DNA of 64,000 bases. Origin: CAZRCG01 sp964598565. GTDB lineage: Bacteria; Bdellovibrionota; UBA2394. Both the position numbers and the translations under genes were made by a program. The stretch's first letter is position 1. Each line of letters starts with the position of its first letter. The notes under the pieces are model-generated. The model worked only from the letters and a program-made list of their open reading frames with translations. It did no database searches and was not told the DNA's origin. Where the stretch lies: assembly GCA_964598565.1 (NCBI GenBank), contig CAZRCG010000001.1:62001-126000 (forward strand). The letters run 5' to 3'. Shown here in pieces: positions 1 through 7,191 of the stretch.

Positions 1-296
1 ATTCTTGGCACGACCGCATTTGCAATTTGGCTAACTACTTGGTCGTTTATAGTCTCAAGAAAGCTAGAAGCCTCTGAAGAGGGAATCCTACTCAAAGCTT
101 GAGCTATCGTGGCTTGCTGAGGATCAATTCCAACAAAAATTCTACCGGCACGAATTTCGTCCTTCAAAATTTCGGTGACCGTAGCCCTTAGCTCTTCTGG
201 AGTAAGCGAGATCGGTTCAAGCGCAAACGCGCCATTAGTAGTCAGTAGTATGACAAATAAAAAGTGGAAAGGTCTAAGGGGAAGCTTGTAATCCAT
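1..296 (-). CDS. secreted protein of unknown function (C-terminus cut by window edge)
   Basis: An open frame starts with ATG at 296 and runs off the left edge, giving 98 readable codons. The N-terminus is a clear Sec signal: basic start, then a hydrophobic stretch around residues 10-22, and a likely cleavage site near GAFA-LEP (about residue 25). The mature part seen so far is soluble, acidic and probably helical (TPEELRATVTEILKDE), with no motif I recognise. It lies on the same strand as the tetR and monooxygenase genes upstream, about 100 bp from the tetR stop, so it may or may not be co-transcribed. Hypothetical periplasmic or outer-membrane-associated protein; the family cannot be decided from this fragment. 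Confidence 0.6.
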   Translation of the reverse strand, partial: MDYKLPLRPFHFLFVILLTTNGAFALEPISLTPEELRATVTEILKDEIRAGRIFVGIDPQQATIAQALSRIPSSEASSFLETINDQVVSQIANAVVPR

Positions 297-397
297 TGAG
301 CTACATACACGCAAAACTGATGCCAATACAAGAGGTCGAAAGCAGGGCTTTAAAGGGCTTCTTAGGCTGTCTTCCCTCTTCAGGGTGGGGCGATTTC

Positions 398-997
398 TCA
401 TTTAAGCAGCACCTGAAGCAGGTGTTTTGAGGTCTTAATAAACTCATTGAAATTGATCGATTTCATGTTGGTTCGGGAGAACATTGCCAGCGCGTAGAGC
501 TGGCTTAAAACAAATTGCGCTATTGCTTGTGAAGATCCCTTCGAGGTCCTTGAGACATGCTTTGAGAAATAATTCGCAAATTCATTGAGCATTGTGTTTT
601 GCAGATAAGTGAGTTCTTTATCGATGGCTTTGGTTTTGCCTTTCGCTTCAATAGCGCCAGTCAGAATCAGACATCCTGTCGGGACGCTTGGATCTTGAAA
701 CTGTTTTGATGCGGCCAAAAGCATCTTTTCATATCCATGAATCGGGTTCGAGTCAGAAAGCAATTGACCCAGGAGGGGAGAAGAATACTTTTCGTGATAC
801 CTCTTCAGGCATATCGAGAAAAGCTTCTCCTTATTTTCGAACGCGTTATAAAAACTCGGTTTCGATAGTTTGGTTAGCTTGCACAGCGAATCCATTGAGA
901 CATTGTCATAGCCGTGCTTCCAAAATTCGATCATCACGTCGTTGATCACCGAATCGGGATCAAACCCCCTGGGTCGCCCCCGCAATTGCTTATTCAT
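398..997 (-). CDS. TetR/AcrR family transcriptional regulator
   Basis: A 199-residue protein of typical TetR size. The N-terminal HTH spans roughly residues 10-57, with the family hallmark pattern ending in KPSFYNAFENKEKLF, which is the recognition helix plus the conserved (Y/F)xxFxxKExL segment. The C-terminal helical part would bind a ligand and form the dimer. It follows the monooxygenase gene by 11 bp on the same strand, so the two form an operon; the palindrome at 1327-1348 just upstream of that operon is the obvious operator for autoregulation. TetR regulators paired with small ABM-fold enzymes usually sense reactive or quinone-like compounds; applying that here is inference. The ligand is unknown. 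Confidence 0.9.
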   Translation of the reverse strand: MNKQLRGRPRGFDPDSVINDVMIEFWKHGYDNVSMDSLCKLTKLSKPSFYNAFENKEKLFSICLKRYHEKYSSPLLGQLLSDSNPIHGYEKMLLAASKQFQDPSVPTGCLILTGAIEAKGKTKAIDKELTYLQNTMLNEFANYFSKHVSRTSKGSSQAIAQFVLSQLYALAMFSRTNMKSINFNEFIKTSKHLLQVLLK

Positions 998-1008
998 ACA
1001 GAGGATCC

Positions 1009-1308
1009 CTATGCCGCCTTGCTTGCGAGAAGGTCAATTTTTTCAATGCGAGGTTCACTTTCTAACAGCTCAGGAGCTTTTTCGAAGAGTGCCTTGGCAA
1101 TCGCGCCTGAAATGTGAAGCTGTCTTTCAGTATCTGAGGGAAACGTATCAAAGATTCCAAAAGTGTTGTGATTTATTTTGATGGCGTACCAAGCTCTGGT
1201 GCCGACTTCAGCCTGAGCTAACGGTAAGGCACTTGTCAGAAACGAAGCCAATTCCTCTTCTTTCCCGCTTTTTGATTTTAGTGTCACAAGTAATCCACAT
1301 TTTTCCAT
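1009..1308 (-). CDS. ABM-fold putative quinol monooxygenase
   Basis: A 99-residue protein matching the antibiotic biosynthesis monooxygenase (ABM, YgiN-like) fold in size and pattern: an opening strand CGLLVTLKSKSGKEEEL, a central WYAIKIN...FGIFDTF strand pair, then helix AIAKALFEKAPELL and a final strand. Members are small cytoplasmic dimers that oxidise quinols or act on reactive aromatic compounds without a metal or flavin cofactor. A good ribosome site (AAAGGA) sits about 9 bases before the ATG. It is the first gene of a two-gene operon with the TetR regulator. The likely role is detoxification, switched on when the regulator binds its inducer; the substrate cannot be read from sequence. 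Confidence 0.8.
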   Translation of the reverse strand: MEKCGLLVTLKSKSGKEEELASFLTSALPLAQAEVGTRAWYAIKINHNTFGIFDTFPSDTERQLHISGAIAKALFEKAPELLESEPRIEKIDLLASKAA

Positions 1309-1326
1309 AAGAGAGTTCCTTTCTAT

Positions 1327-1348
1327 TTTTATACCGACTGGTACAAAA
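1327..1348. promoter_or_regulatory. palindromic TetR-type operator
   Basis: Inverted repeat with arms TTTTATACC and GGTACAAAA around GACT; eight of nine arm positions pair. The core TACC-GACT-GGTA resembles operators of NemR/AcrR-like TetR proteins. It lies about 20-40 bp upstream of the monooxygenase ATG, where a repressor would block the promoter of the operon that also encodes the TetR protein. Confidence 0.65.
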
Positions 1349-1388
1349 CTATCGAGAAATCGTCAAGTGGCATTTCAGTACCCCTTTT

Positions 1389-1961
1389 TCAAAGATCCTC
1401 GTTCCCACCGATTTCATCGCCGATCTTAAATAAAGTAGTGGCGGCCTGGTCTTGATCTGAAAGTATCCGTCTAATCATTTGAGGGTGCCATCGCTTGCCT
1501 CGCAATTTAGTAGGTATGCCCAGCTCTGTGAGTGCTTTCGCTACAGCTCTTAAGCCTAGGCCCTGACGTGTTAATTCTTTCACAGCGGCGACGACCCTTT
1601 GCTCAGTCTTATGAACAGCTAATTTGCCGCCAGATATCTTTGCTCCATACCTTGCCTTACTTGGTCTTGAATGATGTGAATGCGCCTGTCTCAGCGCAAT
1701 TCCGTGGCGTTTTAAAGCACTCTTAATGGTGCTCACGGGAAGACGAGTCAGAGCCGCGATTTGACGACATGAAAGCCCTTCGAGAGTGTATTTCTGACTG
1801 AGGAAATCGTGACTTAGGAACCGCCTAGCCTTAAAAATATTAATAATTACAGATGTTTGTAATTGATAACTAAAGAGTTCGGAATGTAACGGGGATGCCC
1901 CGCCATTCCTCCGGAATCCGAACTTTTTTCCTCCCGTCACAATCGCCGCCAAGAGATCCAA
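1389..1961 (-). CDS. recombinase-associated HTH protein (possibly a remnant)
   Basis: 190 residues. Two helix-turn-helix-like segments can be seen: GLSCRQIAALTRLPVSTIKSAL (about 63-84) and GLGLRAVAKALTELGIPTK followed by RWHPQMIRRIL (about 134-166). The second resembles the linker domain of large serine recombinases. Similar short proteins, as I recall, follow recombinase genes in this group of bacteria. The ATG at 1961 lies 92 bases inside the preceding recombinase fragment in another frame. The first 40 or so residues are therefore probably not conserved, but no later ATG, GTG or TTG is in frame before the first HTH. It is either translated from that overlap or part of a decayed element. 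No catalytic resolvase domain is present. Confidence 0.5.
   Translation of the reverse strand: MDLLAAIVTGGKKFGFRRNGGASPLHSELFSYQLQTSVIINIFKARRFLSHDFLSQKYTLEGLSCRQIAALTRLPVSTIKSALKRHGIALRQAHSHHSRPSKARYGAKISGGKLAVHKTEQRVVAAVKELTRQGLGLRAVAKALTELGIPTKLRGKRWHPQMIRRILSDQDQAATTLFKIGDEIGGNEDL
1845..1864. repeat. 7-bp perfect inverted repeat at recombinase gene junction
   Basis: AATTACA-gatgtt-TGTAATT lies just past the stop codon of the recombinase tail (1870) and upstream of the HTH-coding part of the next frame. It could be an operator or a small hairpin. It is also internal to the long version of the 1389-1961 frame. Confidence 0.35.
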
Positions 1962-2496
1962 GATTCACCTGAAGCTCCAGTTTATGGTCGGGGTGAACAA
2001 TGATTTTTGGAATTAAGCTCTGAATAATCAGTTTTTGAGTTCTGGCATTTTTCTGGCCAAACGATTCAAGGACGGCACCTAGAAAAGCCTGAAAGTCACC
2101 CACCCCCGAAGCACTACTTGCTCGCTTTTCTGCTTCTCGGAGATGAAAGAGGTCTGATTCTAAAAGCCCTCTCTCTTTGCTTACTTTTTCAAGCTCTTCT
2201 CCAATGGCCTTGCTTGCATGAATGACTGCATCGGGTCCAGAGAGGGCCGCATTTCGTAATGCCTCGGTAAGGCTCGCTTCAATCTTTCTTAGTTCTTCCA
2301 GTCGTTTCTGATGTTGAGAAATTTCAGAGGCTACAACTGGCAGGCCAATCTTTCGGTGCTTCAAAGCTGTTTTCATCAGATCGTTTAGTAATTCGCTATT
2401 GCTGAGGTAGGAAAGCACTCGGTCTTTCACGAGTTCTTCGATCTTTCTCTTCTCAATGCGAATTCTTTTATTTTTATCCTGATAATACGCGCTCAT
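1870..2496 (-). pseudogene. serine recombinase C-terminal fragment (coiled coil and tail)
   Basis: A 208-codon frame encoding what looks like the region after the zinc ribbon of a large serine recombinase: an opening YYQDKNKRIRIEKRKIEELV, a long charged coiled coil (about 60-125), and a C-terminal beta segment around QSLIPKIIVHPDHKLEL typical of these tails. It starts at an ATGA overlap with the upstream fragment. The protein sequence reads on naturally across that junction, so a one-base frameshift has split what was a single gene. No catalytic resolvase domain exists anywhere upstream, so this cannot be a working recombinase on its own. Expression of the fragment by translational coupling is possible but unsupported. 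Confidence 0.6.
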
Positions 2497-2885
2497 TCCG
2501 CTTTTAGCGGAGGAATTCCATCATGTGTTTTTAAAATTCCTGAAAGCAGGTAGGTGTAGCCATCTTTGCCAGTTCTTTTTCGCGCTTTGGCCTGTTGGCT
2601 CAACTTATTTTCGACACTTTCCAATAATTTATTCTCTAGCAGCTGACCGTGGGGTAGCTGAACAATCTGGAAGCGTTTTGAATCTGGGAGGAGGCGCTCA
2701 TCCGCACTTTGATTTTCTTTGTTCACATACCAAAGCCCTCGGTATCGCCAGCTGACGTTTGCGAGGAGAATCTCAAGCATTCTCATAGTAAATGTCTTCC
2801 CAGACGGCCCAAGAATCTTGCCCAGTAAGTTATTGGGGTCGGAGCGCAGGACTATCCTATAGCGCCGTGAGGCGCTCCAGCGGAT
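2493..2885 (-). pseudogene. serine recombinase central fragment
   Basis: Open frame from an in-frame stop at 2886-2888 down to the TGA at 2493; the first ATG is at 2786 (97 codons). The readable part has WRYRGLWYVNKENQSADE and then LLSGILKTHDG. This corresponds to the end of the recombinase domain and the place where a Cys-x2-Cys zinc ribbon normally begins (LLSGLLKCGxC); here the cysteines are gone. Translation would continue into the next fragment if one base were shifted at 2493-2496. With the N-terminal catalytic serine domain missing, I read this as a decayed gene. The upstream edge, near 2890, coincides with the end of the IS110 fragment, suggesting that insertion or deletion removed the front of the gene. 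Confidence 0.5.
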
Positions 2886-2910
2886 TTACATTTTGTGAGC
2901 ACGAGCTCCG

Positions 2911-3336
2911 TTAGTTGAGCACGATGCCTGATTGTTCGACGGTGATCTTTTTCGTAGAGACAATCATCTGGTGGTTAACGTGTTGGATATTAACGCCGAG
3001 CGCCTTGAGCGGGTGCACAAGACGTTCCACTTTTTTCTCATGAGGATCTCCACGCATATAGCCGAGCTCCCGATATTCCTGTCCACCTAAAATGAAATAG
3101 ATGGCCCGAGCCAGTCGATTAGCAATGGCGACCTTGGCCTTATTGGCAGAGCCGAGACGAAAGACGAGTTTATTATATTTAGCGCGGTAGAAAGATCCGC
3201 GTTTCATCTTGGCGCCATGAGCTGCCTGAATAAGGATTTTTCTTAAGTGTGGATTGCCAGGCCATGTCAGCCCCCCAAAAACGTCTTCATCAGCTCCTCC
3301 AAAACCGACCCCATTGAAACATCTTGCTTTTGGCAC
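2911..3336 (-). pseudogene. IS110-family transposase, C-terminal fragment
   Basis: 141 codons. Residues about 25-80 carry the Transposase_20 signature of IS110/IS116/IS902 elements: GNPHLRKILIQAAHGAK, then a segment around VFRLGSANKAKVAIANRLARAIYFIL. A full IS110 transposase is about 300-450 residues with an N-terminal DEDD RuvC-like domain; only the last third is here, and the first 20 or so residues do not fit the family. No terminal repeats are visible, as expected because IS110 elements lack clear inverted repeats. An inactive remnant beside the recombinase pieces. Confidence 0.75.
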
Positions 3337-3574
3337 TTGTCTTTATGACCTTAGAAAAGGTCACCGCGGCTTGCCAAATTCGAAAAGTGTCTTAGATTGA
3401 GGTTGAATCATGAAGCATCACAATCAAATGGTCTTATCACTTCTTGTCTCAGGGTTTCCAACCCGGTTCACCTCATTCACCTTCGGCATCTAAGGCGGCG
3501 GGGCCAATACCCTGTCGCGGGAATAAGTAAGTTCATTTCTATCTATTACTTAAAATTAGAAACGAGGAGACATT

Positions 3575-3982
3575 ATGTCTGCGCAATATCCACATATTTT
3601 AGTTACTGACACTGATTACGAACAGATCATGACGAAGCTTGAAGGAACAACCTCTGAAGAGGCTCTCCCTTTATTTGAAGAACTTAATCGAGCGAGCATC
3701 GTGCCGGAAGAGCACATCCCTCCAGATACTGTGACGATGAACTCTCGCGTGCGATTCAAGGATACTGGATCCGAGAAGGAGTCCGAAATTACGATTGTCT
3801 ATCCAGATGCTGCCAATGTTACGGAACGTAAAGTTTCGGTCTTGGCTCCAGTAGGTACCGCGCTTCTCGGCCTTCGTGTGGGAAGTAAAATTCGCTGGCC
3901 AATGCCCAACGAAGGATTTCGAACACTCGAGGTGATTGGTATCGATAGTCAGCGGGAAAATCATGCCTTGAAGGCCCAATAG
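3575..3982 (+). CDS. rnk: Rnk, regulator of nucleoside diphosphate kinase (GreA/B-like)
   Basis: 135 residues, the usual Rnk length. It has a short N-terminal coiled segment (about 1-45) and a C-terminal FKBP-like GreA/GreB domain (about 50-130) with the family pattern SRVRFKD...ITIVYP and LAPVGTALLGLRVGSKIRWPMP. Rnk binds RNA polymerase like the Gre factors but lacks the cleavage-promoting coil; in enterics it affects nucleoside diphosphate kinase levels. A strong ribosome site (GAGGAG) precedes the ATG. The gene sits between mobile-element remains, and a small DUF3565 gene follows after 12 bp, probably in the same transcript. Confidence 0.9.
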   Translation: MSAQYPHILVTDTDYEQIMTKLEGTTSEEALPLFEELNRASIVPEEHIPPDTVTMNSRVRFKDTGSEKESEITIVYPDAANVTERKVSVLAPVGTALLGLRVGSKIRWPMPNEGFRTLEVIGIDSQRENHALKAQ

Positions 3983-3994
3983 GAATCTACCTGA

Positions 3995-4222
3995 GTGAAA
4001 CAAAAAATTGTGGGTTTTCATTTAGACGAGGAAAACCACTGGGTGGCCGACCTCCAGTGCGGCCACACCCAGCACATGCGTCACGATCCTCCTTGGACAG
4101 TGCGCGAGTGGATCAATAACCCCGAGGAGCGACGCAAATTCCTTGGGAGAGAACTCAATTGTAAAATATGTGACGAGGAACTTTCGATACTGGAAAAAAA
4201 TAAAAAGAAAGAGGACACTTAA
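3995..4222 (+). CDS. DUF3565 domain protein (small CxxC protein)
   Basis: 75 residues from a GTG start with AGGA about 10 bases upstream. The sequence fits DUF3565: an opening KIVGFHLDEENHWVADLQCGHTQHMRH, then a PPW motif and a closing C-x2-C (NCKICDEEL). The cysteines and histidines (CGHTQH, CKIC) suggest a small metal-binding fold. It lies 12 bp behind rnk and is probably co-transcribed. Function is unknown. The end of the gene abuts a transposase scrap on the other strand, so its 3' flank has been rearranged. Confidence 0.8.
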   Translation: MKQKIVGFHLDEENHWVADLQCGHTQHMRHDPPWTVREWINNPEERRKFLGRELNCKICDEELSILEKNKKKEDT

Positions 4223-4240
4223 AGTTAGGTGTTGTGTTTG

Positions 4241-4396
4241 GAGCATAAACTCCCCCTTATAATCAGCGCACCATAAATCATTGGCTTGAGTAACGTGTCG
4301 AAGAGGTGTGCCTACGGCTTTGTAGCGTCGTCTTTTATGACGTTTGACGAGGCCGTGGGCGATCCAGAATGCAGTGGACCGTGCTTTTAAAGAACT
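4241..4396 (-). pseudogene. IS481-type transposase internal fragment
   Basis: Read on the minus strand, about 52 codons give LKARSTAFWIAHGLV, KRRRYKAVGTPLRHV and NDLWCADYKGEFML. This is the join between the HTH region and the integrase core of IS481/IS3-like transposases, including the first catalytic Asp of the DDE triad (CADYKGEF). The frame begins after an in-frame stop at 4400-4402, and the similarity ends abruptly at about 4241 next to the DUF3565 stop. No start codon, ends or rest of the gene are visible, so it is a remnant only. Confidence 0.65.
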
Positions 4397-4464
4397 GATT
4401 CAGCAGCACCCTATAAGGTCAGATGCGAATGACAGGGATTCACCTGATATAGCCATCGCAAACG

Positions 4465-4953
4465 TCAGTCTAACGATTTCACAGAAGTAGAGTCCCGAGA
4501 AGCTACGCCACACCAATCAACTCTCTGCTTTGTTCCGCCATCATAAGCGACCGCGAGTTTGTTTTTGATGAGAATTTGGGAAATCGATTTTCCGTCAACC
4601 GTCACATCTGCAAGAATTCTAAAGTACTTATCCCTTTCGACGTTCTCAAGGTTGATCTGCTTTGCGTTCTTGAGAAGATTCTCAACCAAGTTCTTGGTGC
4701 TGCGGGCAGCTGATTTTTCACATGTGTTTTTGGTTTTGATTTCTGGGGTATCGATTCCAATAAGGCGGACCGAAATATGCTGGCCAAAAAGAGGATGCGC
4801 ACCAGGAATAGATACGGTGATGGTGTCGCCATCATAGTTTCTCTCATACTTCACACACCTAAAGGTCTTGGTATCATGATCGCAGTTCGATGCCCAAACA
4901 GGTCCTATCAATAACGTGACAATAATAAACGCGGTTAACTGACGAGTCTTCAT
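4465..4953 (-). CDS. secreted thermonuclease-family (SNase) nuclease
   Basis: 162 residues from the ATG at 4953, chosen because a full AGGAGG site precedes it and a signal peptide (MKTRQLTAFIIVTLLIGPVWA) starts there; a longer frame would add 25 implausible residues. The mature part is an SNase OB-fold: DGDTITV with the calcium Asp, VRLIGIDTPEIK with the catalytic Arg and Glu, and RDKYFRILADV with the second Arg near position 87 of the classic enzyme. Four cysteines suggest disulfides. It should act in the periplasm or outside the cell as a sugar-nonspecific, calcium-dependent DNase/RNase. A role in scavenging nucleic acid is plausible but inferred. Confidence 0.87.
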   Translation of the reverse strand: MKTRQLTAFIIVTLLIGPVWASNCDHDTKTFRCVKYERNYDGDTITVSIPGAHPLFGQHISVRLIGIDTPEIKTKNTCEKSAARSTKNLVENLLKNAKQINLENVERDKYFRILADVTVDGKSISQILIKNKLAVAYDGGTKQRVDWCGVASRDSTSVKSLD

Positions 4954-4967
4954 TCCCCACCTCCTGA

Positions 4968-5453
4968 TTGATTGTATCCGAGATCTGCAAAAGCGAAGAG
5001 ATATCAGCGTGTTTACCCGTGACCCCATCTGTCACAGCCTCAAAATATGCTGAACCTATGAGACAGACATGCCTCTTTTCTGAAACTTTTAGTGCCGATG
5101 AACGTGATATTAAAATCTGGGGTCTTCCCGTGGGCGAGTTGCTACTCATAGAGGTGACCACCTATAATTTCCATCAAGAGCCTACCTATGTGGGTAAGGG
5201 GCAAAAAACACTTACTGCGGGCAACCTTTCAAAAGTTGATGTTTCGATGAAACCGTACGGGGTCTTTTTAAAGTCTATAGTCGACCCCATCGCAAGAGTG
5301 GATCCTTACAATTCGAGCAAGAGAAGAATCGACTTTAGATACGAGCTCATCAATAACACACATGATGACCAGGTTTATTCTCAAGTCTCTGCACTCGTTC
5401 TCTGGTCGCAAAGAAGTTCGCACTCAAACCGTAACCTTTACCCCCGACTATAG
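4968..5453 (+). CDS. hypothetical protein, possibly a truncated secreted beta-sandwich protein
   Basis: 161 codons from a TTG; other starts such as the ATG at 5058 are possible. The middle part, around DIKIWGLPVGELLLIEVTTYN...TYVGKGQKTLTAGN...VDVSMKP, looks like one of the repeated beta-sandwich modules found in secreted lipoproteins, where a value-weighted sum and a gathered prefactor end in VxVxMKP. The frame then continues with a region rich in polar residues and ends in NRNLYPRL. There is no signal peptide, which argues for a 5'-truncated gene, in keeping with the rearranged neighbourhood. It is divergent from the nuclease gene, 14 bp apart. I do not recognise the family. Confidence 0.4.
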   Translation: MIVSEICKSEEISACLPVTPSVTASKYAEPMRQTCLFSETFSADERDIKIWGLPVGELLLIEVTTYNFHQEPTYVGKGQKTLTAGNLSKVDVSMKPYGVFLKSIVDPIARVDPYNSSKRRIDFRYELINNTHDDQVYSQVSALVLWSQRSSHSNRNLYPRL

Positions 5454-5538
5454 CTACCTACCCTAACGGACGATCTCCCCTTTGTACTGAAATCGGAACT
5501 ATAAATCCGAATAGCACCAAGACTATCTTCTGAATCAC

Positions 5539-5664
5539 TTACTTCCGGCTTTCTGTTCGTAATCCAGAGATACTTACGTGGTCGACTGTTTTCGAGTACT
5601 TGATGGACGAACACCCAACTAAGCTGCCGATGAAAATAAAAAATAGAATGACAAATCGGCTCAT
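5539..5664 (-). CDS. putative small lipoprotein (41 residues)
   Basis: From the ATG at 5664: MSRFVILFFIFIGSLVGC is a lipoprotein signal with lipobox LVGC (Cys 18), followed by only 23 residues (SSIKYSKTVDH...). An ATG at 5685 would add seven residues. Neither start has a strong ribosome site, which keeps confidence low. If real, it is a tiny membrane-anchored lipoprotein of entericidin-like size but with no recognised family. Confidence 0.35.
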   Translation of the reverse strand: MSRFVILFFIFIGSLVGCSSIKYSKTVDHVSISGLRTESRK

Positions 5665-5848
5665 GGTTTGAAGTTCTATTTTCATAAATATTTGACGCCA
5701 ATTAGCATGTACGTGAAATGACTCGGTGAGAAAGGCCTTCGCTACGGCGTCAATCCGTTTGCATGGCCATTCGGTTTCTGGCATAGAAATCGATATGGTC
5801 ACGAGTGACAGGAGTGCACAAGGGCTTCGGCCGATCACGGCGCCCGAT

Positions 5849-6673
5849 ATGGAATATACGGTTATCGCGGGGTATCGATTTTTTGATCTGAAAAATAAAA
5901 GTGAGATTCGCTACCCTCTTCGTTCATTCTGTCGACAGCTCGATCTTGTAGGCACCATTCTTTTGAGTGACGAGGGCATCAACTGCTATGTGGCTGGCAC
6001 GCATCAATCTATCGAACGCTTCAAGACTCATCTTCACGATGAACTGTTGGTGCCGACTATTGAGTGGAAAGAGCATCGGTCGCTTACCATGCCTTGGCGA
6101 AGAATGTTGGTGAAACTAAAGAAGGAAATCATCACGATGGGCTTTCCCGATATTCGACCCGCTGATTTTACGGCGAAAAATATTTCACCGAAACAGTTTA
6201 AAGAATGGCTCGATACCGACAAAGACATGATGGTCATCGACACACGAAACGATTACGAAGTGAAGCTAGGAAAGTTTAAAACGGCGATCGATCTTCACGT
6301 GGCTAATTTCACAGAGTTCGCGCTAAGAGCGCGAGAGCTCCCGAGCGCGGCGAAAGATAAACCCGTCGTGATGTATTGCACGGGCGGAATTCGCTGCGAG
6401 AAGGCCTCTGCCCTCTTTTTGAAACACTATGGCTTTAAAGAAGTATATCAACTCAAAGGGGGCATTTTAAACTACTTCAAAGAGGTGGGGGGGGATCATT
6501 TCGAAGGCGAGTGCTTGGTTTTCGATCGGCGGGTAGGCCTCAGCCCCAATGAAGTCGAATCGAATCAATGTTTCGTATGCCATGCCAATTTAAGTGCCGC
6601 CGATCGATTGAGTGAACGCTATCAGCCATTCTTACGCTGTCCGCACTGCGCTGATATACAAAAGACTCAATGA
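5849..6673 (+). CDS. trhO: TrhO, rhodanese-type tRNA uridine-34 hydroxylase
   Basis: 274 residues from the ATG at 5849, where family similarity begins (YTVIAGYRFFDL); the open frame extends 41 codons upstream without family features or a good ribosome site. The N-terminal acylphosphatase-like domain has GTILLSDEGIN, and the central rhodanese domain carries the active cysteine in VMYCTGGIRCEKAS. The C-terminal cysteines CFVC...CPHC may bind metal. TrhO (YceA) makes 5-hydroxyuridine at position 34 of certain tRNAs in an oxygen-dependent way. It overlaps the convergent gene at 6667 by 7 bases. Confidence 0.92.
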   Translation: MEYTVIAGYRFFDLKNKSEIRYPLRSFCRQLDLVGTILLSDEGINCYVAGTHQSIERFKTHLHDELLVPTIEWKEHRSLTMPWRRMLVKLKKEIITMGFPDIRPADFTAKNISPKQFKEWLDTDKDMMVIDTRNDYEVKLGKFKTAIDLHVANFTEFALRARELPSAAKDKPVVMYCTGGIRCEKASALFLKHYGFKEVYQLKGGILNYFKEVGGDHFEGECLVFDRRVGLSPNEVESNQCFVCHANLSAADRLSERYQPFLRCPHCADIQKTQ

Positions 6674-7182
6674 GAGGCCGTTGTTGGCCAACGTAGTCGG
6701 TACTTCAACAGTAAAAAAAGCATGAGGAGTAATCCCAATAAAAAGACCCCGCCCATATAACCGAATACCGCGAAAGCTTCCTTAGCTTCACTACGACCCA
6801 TTTCGGGTCCGTAGATTCCGGAAAAAAGCCACACAAAGGGATACAGAAATCCACCAAGCGCTATACTATAGGAGGCGGCGATGACCAACCCAGCCGGTGC
6901 CGAAATAAAACTCAACAAGAGTAGCGAACCTAATGCCATCGAACCGATACCGGTGGAATGAAAGTGAAATCGCTGATAATAGCGCCAATTTTTGTCGGCT
7001 TCCGTTTTAAGCAACATCTCGCGCGCCACGTCGTCTTGAATCGACTGAATCTTTGTATTATTCTGTAGATCAGCCTTTATTTTATTTTTAAAAAGATCTT
7101 CATTGACGCCAAATACGATGGCAATCGCCACTCCCAAAATCATTCCAAAAATAGTGAGGGCAAAAGGAAATTTCACAGTCAT
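6667..7182 (-). CDS. integral membrane protein of unknown function
   Basis: 171 residues with four likely membrane segments: about 5-25, 76-98, 100-120 and 138-160. A soluble, charged loop (about 26-70, with a helical KNKIKADLQNNTKIQSIQDDVAREMLLKTE split by motifs) lies between the first and second. The C-terminus is short and basic. The pattern recalls small inner-membrane proteins of Bdellovibrio-type genomes, but I cannot name a family. It starts 9 bp after the end of the methyltransferase-like gene on the same strand, so the two probably share a transcript. Confidence 0.7.
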   Translation of the reverse strand: MTVKFPFALTIFGMILGVAIAIVFGVNEDLFKNKIKADLQNNTKIQSIQDDVAREMLLKTEADKNWRYYQRFHFHSTGIGSMALGSLLLLSFISAPAGLVIAASYSIALGGFLYPFVWLFSGIYGPEMGRSEAKEAFAVFGYMGGVFLLGLLLMLFLLLKYRLRWPTTASH

Positions 7183-7191
7183 CCAGGTGTT

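Noticed and set aside
5726..5848. N-terminal extension of TrhO
   Set aside because: 41 extra codons lack ribosome site and family similarity; the protein family begins at the later ATG.
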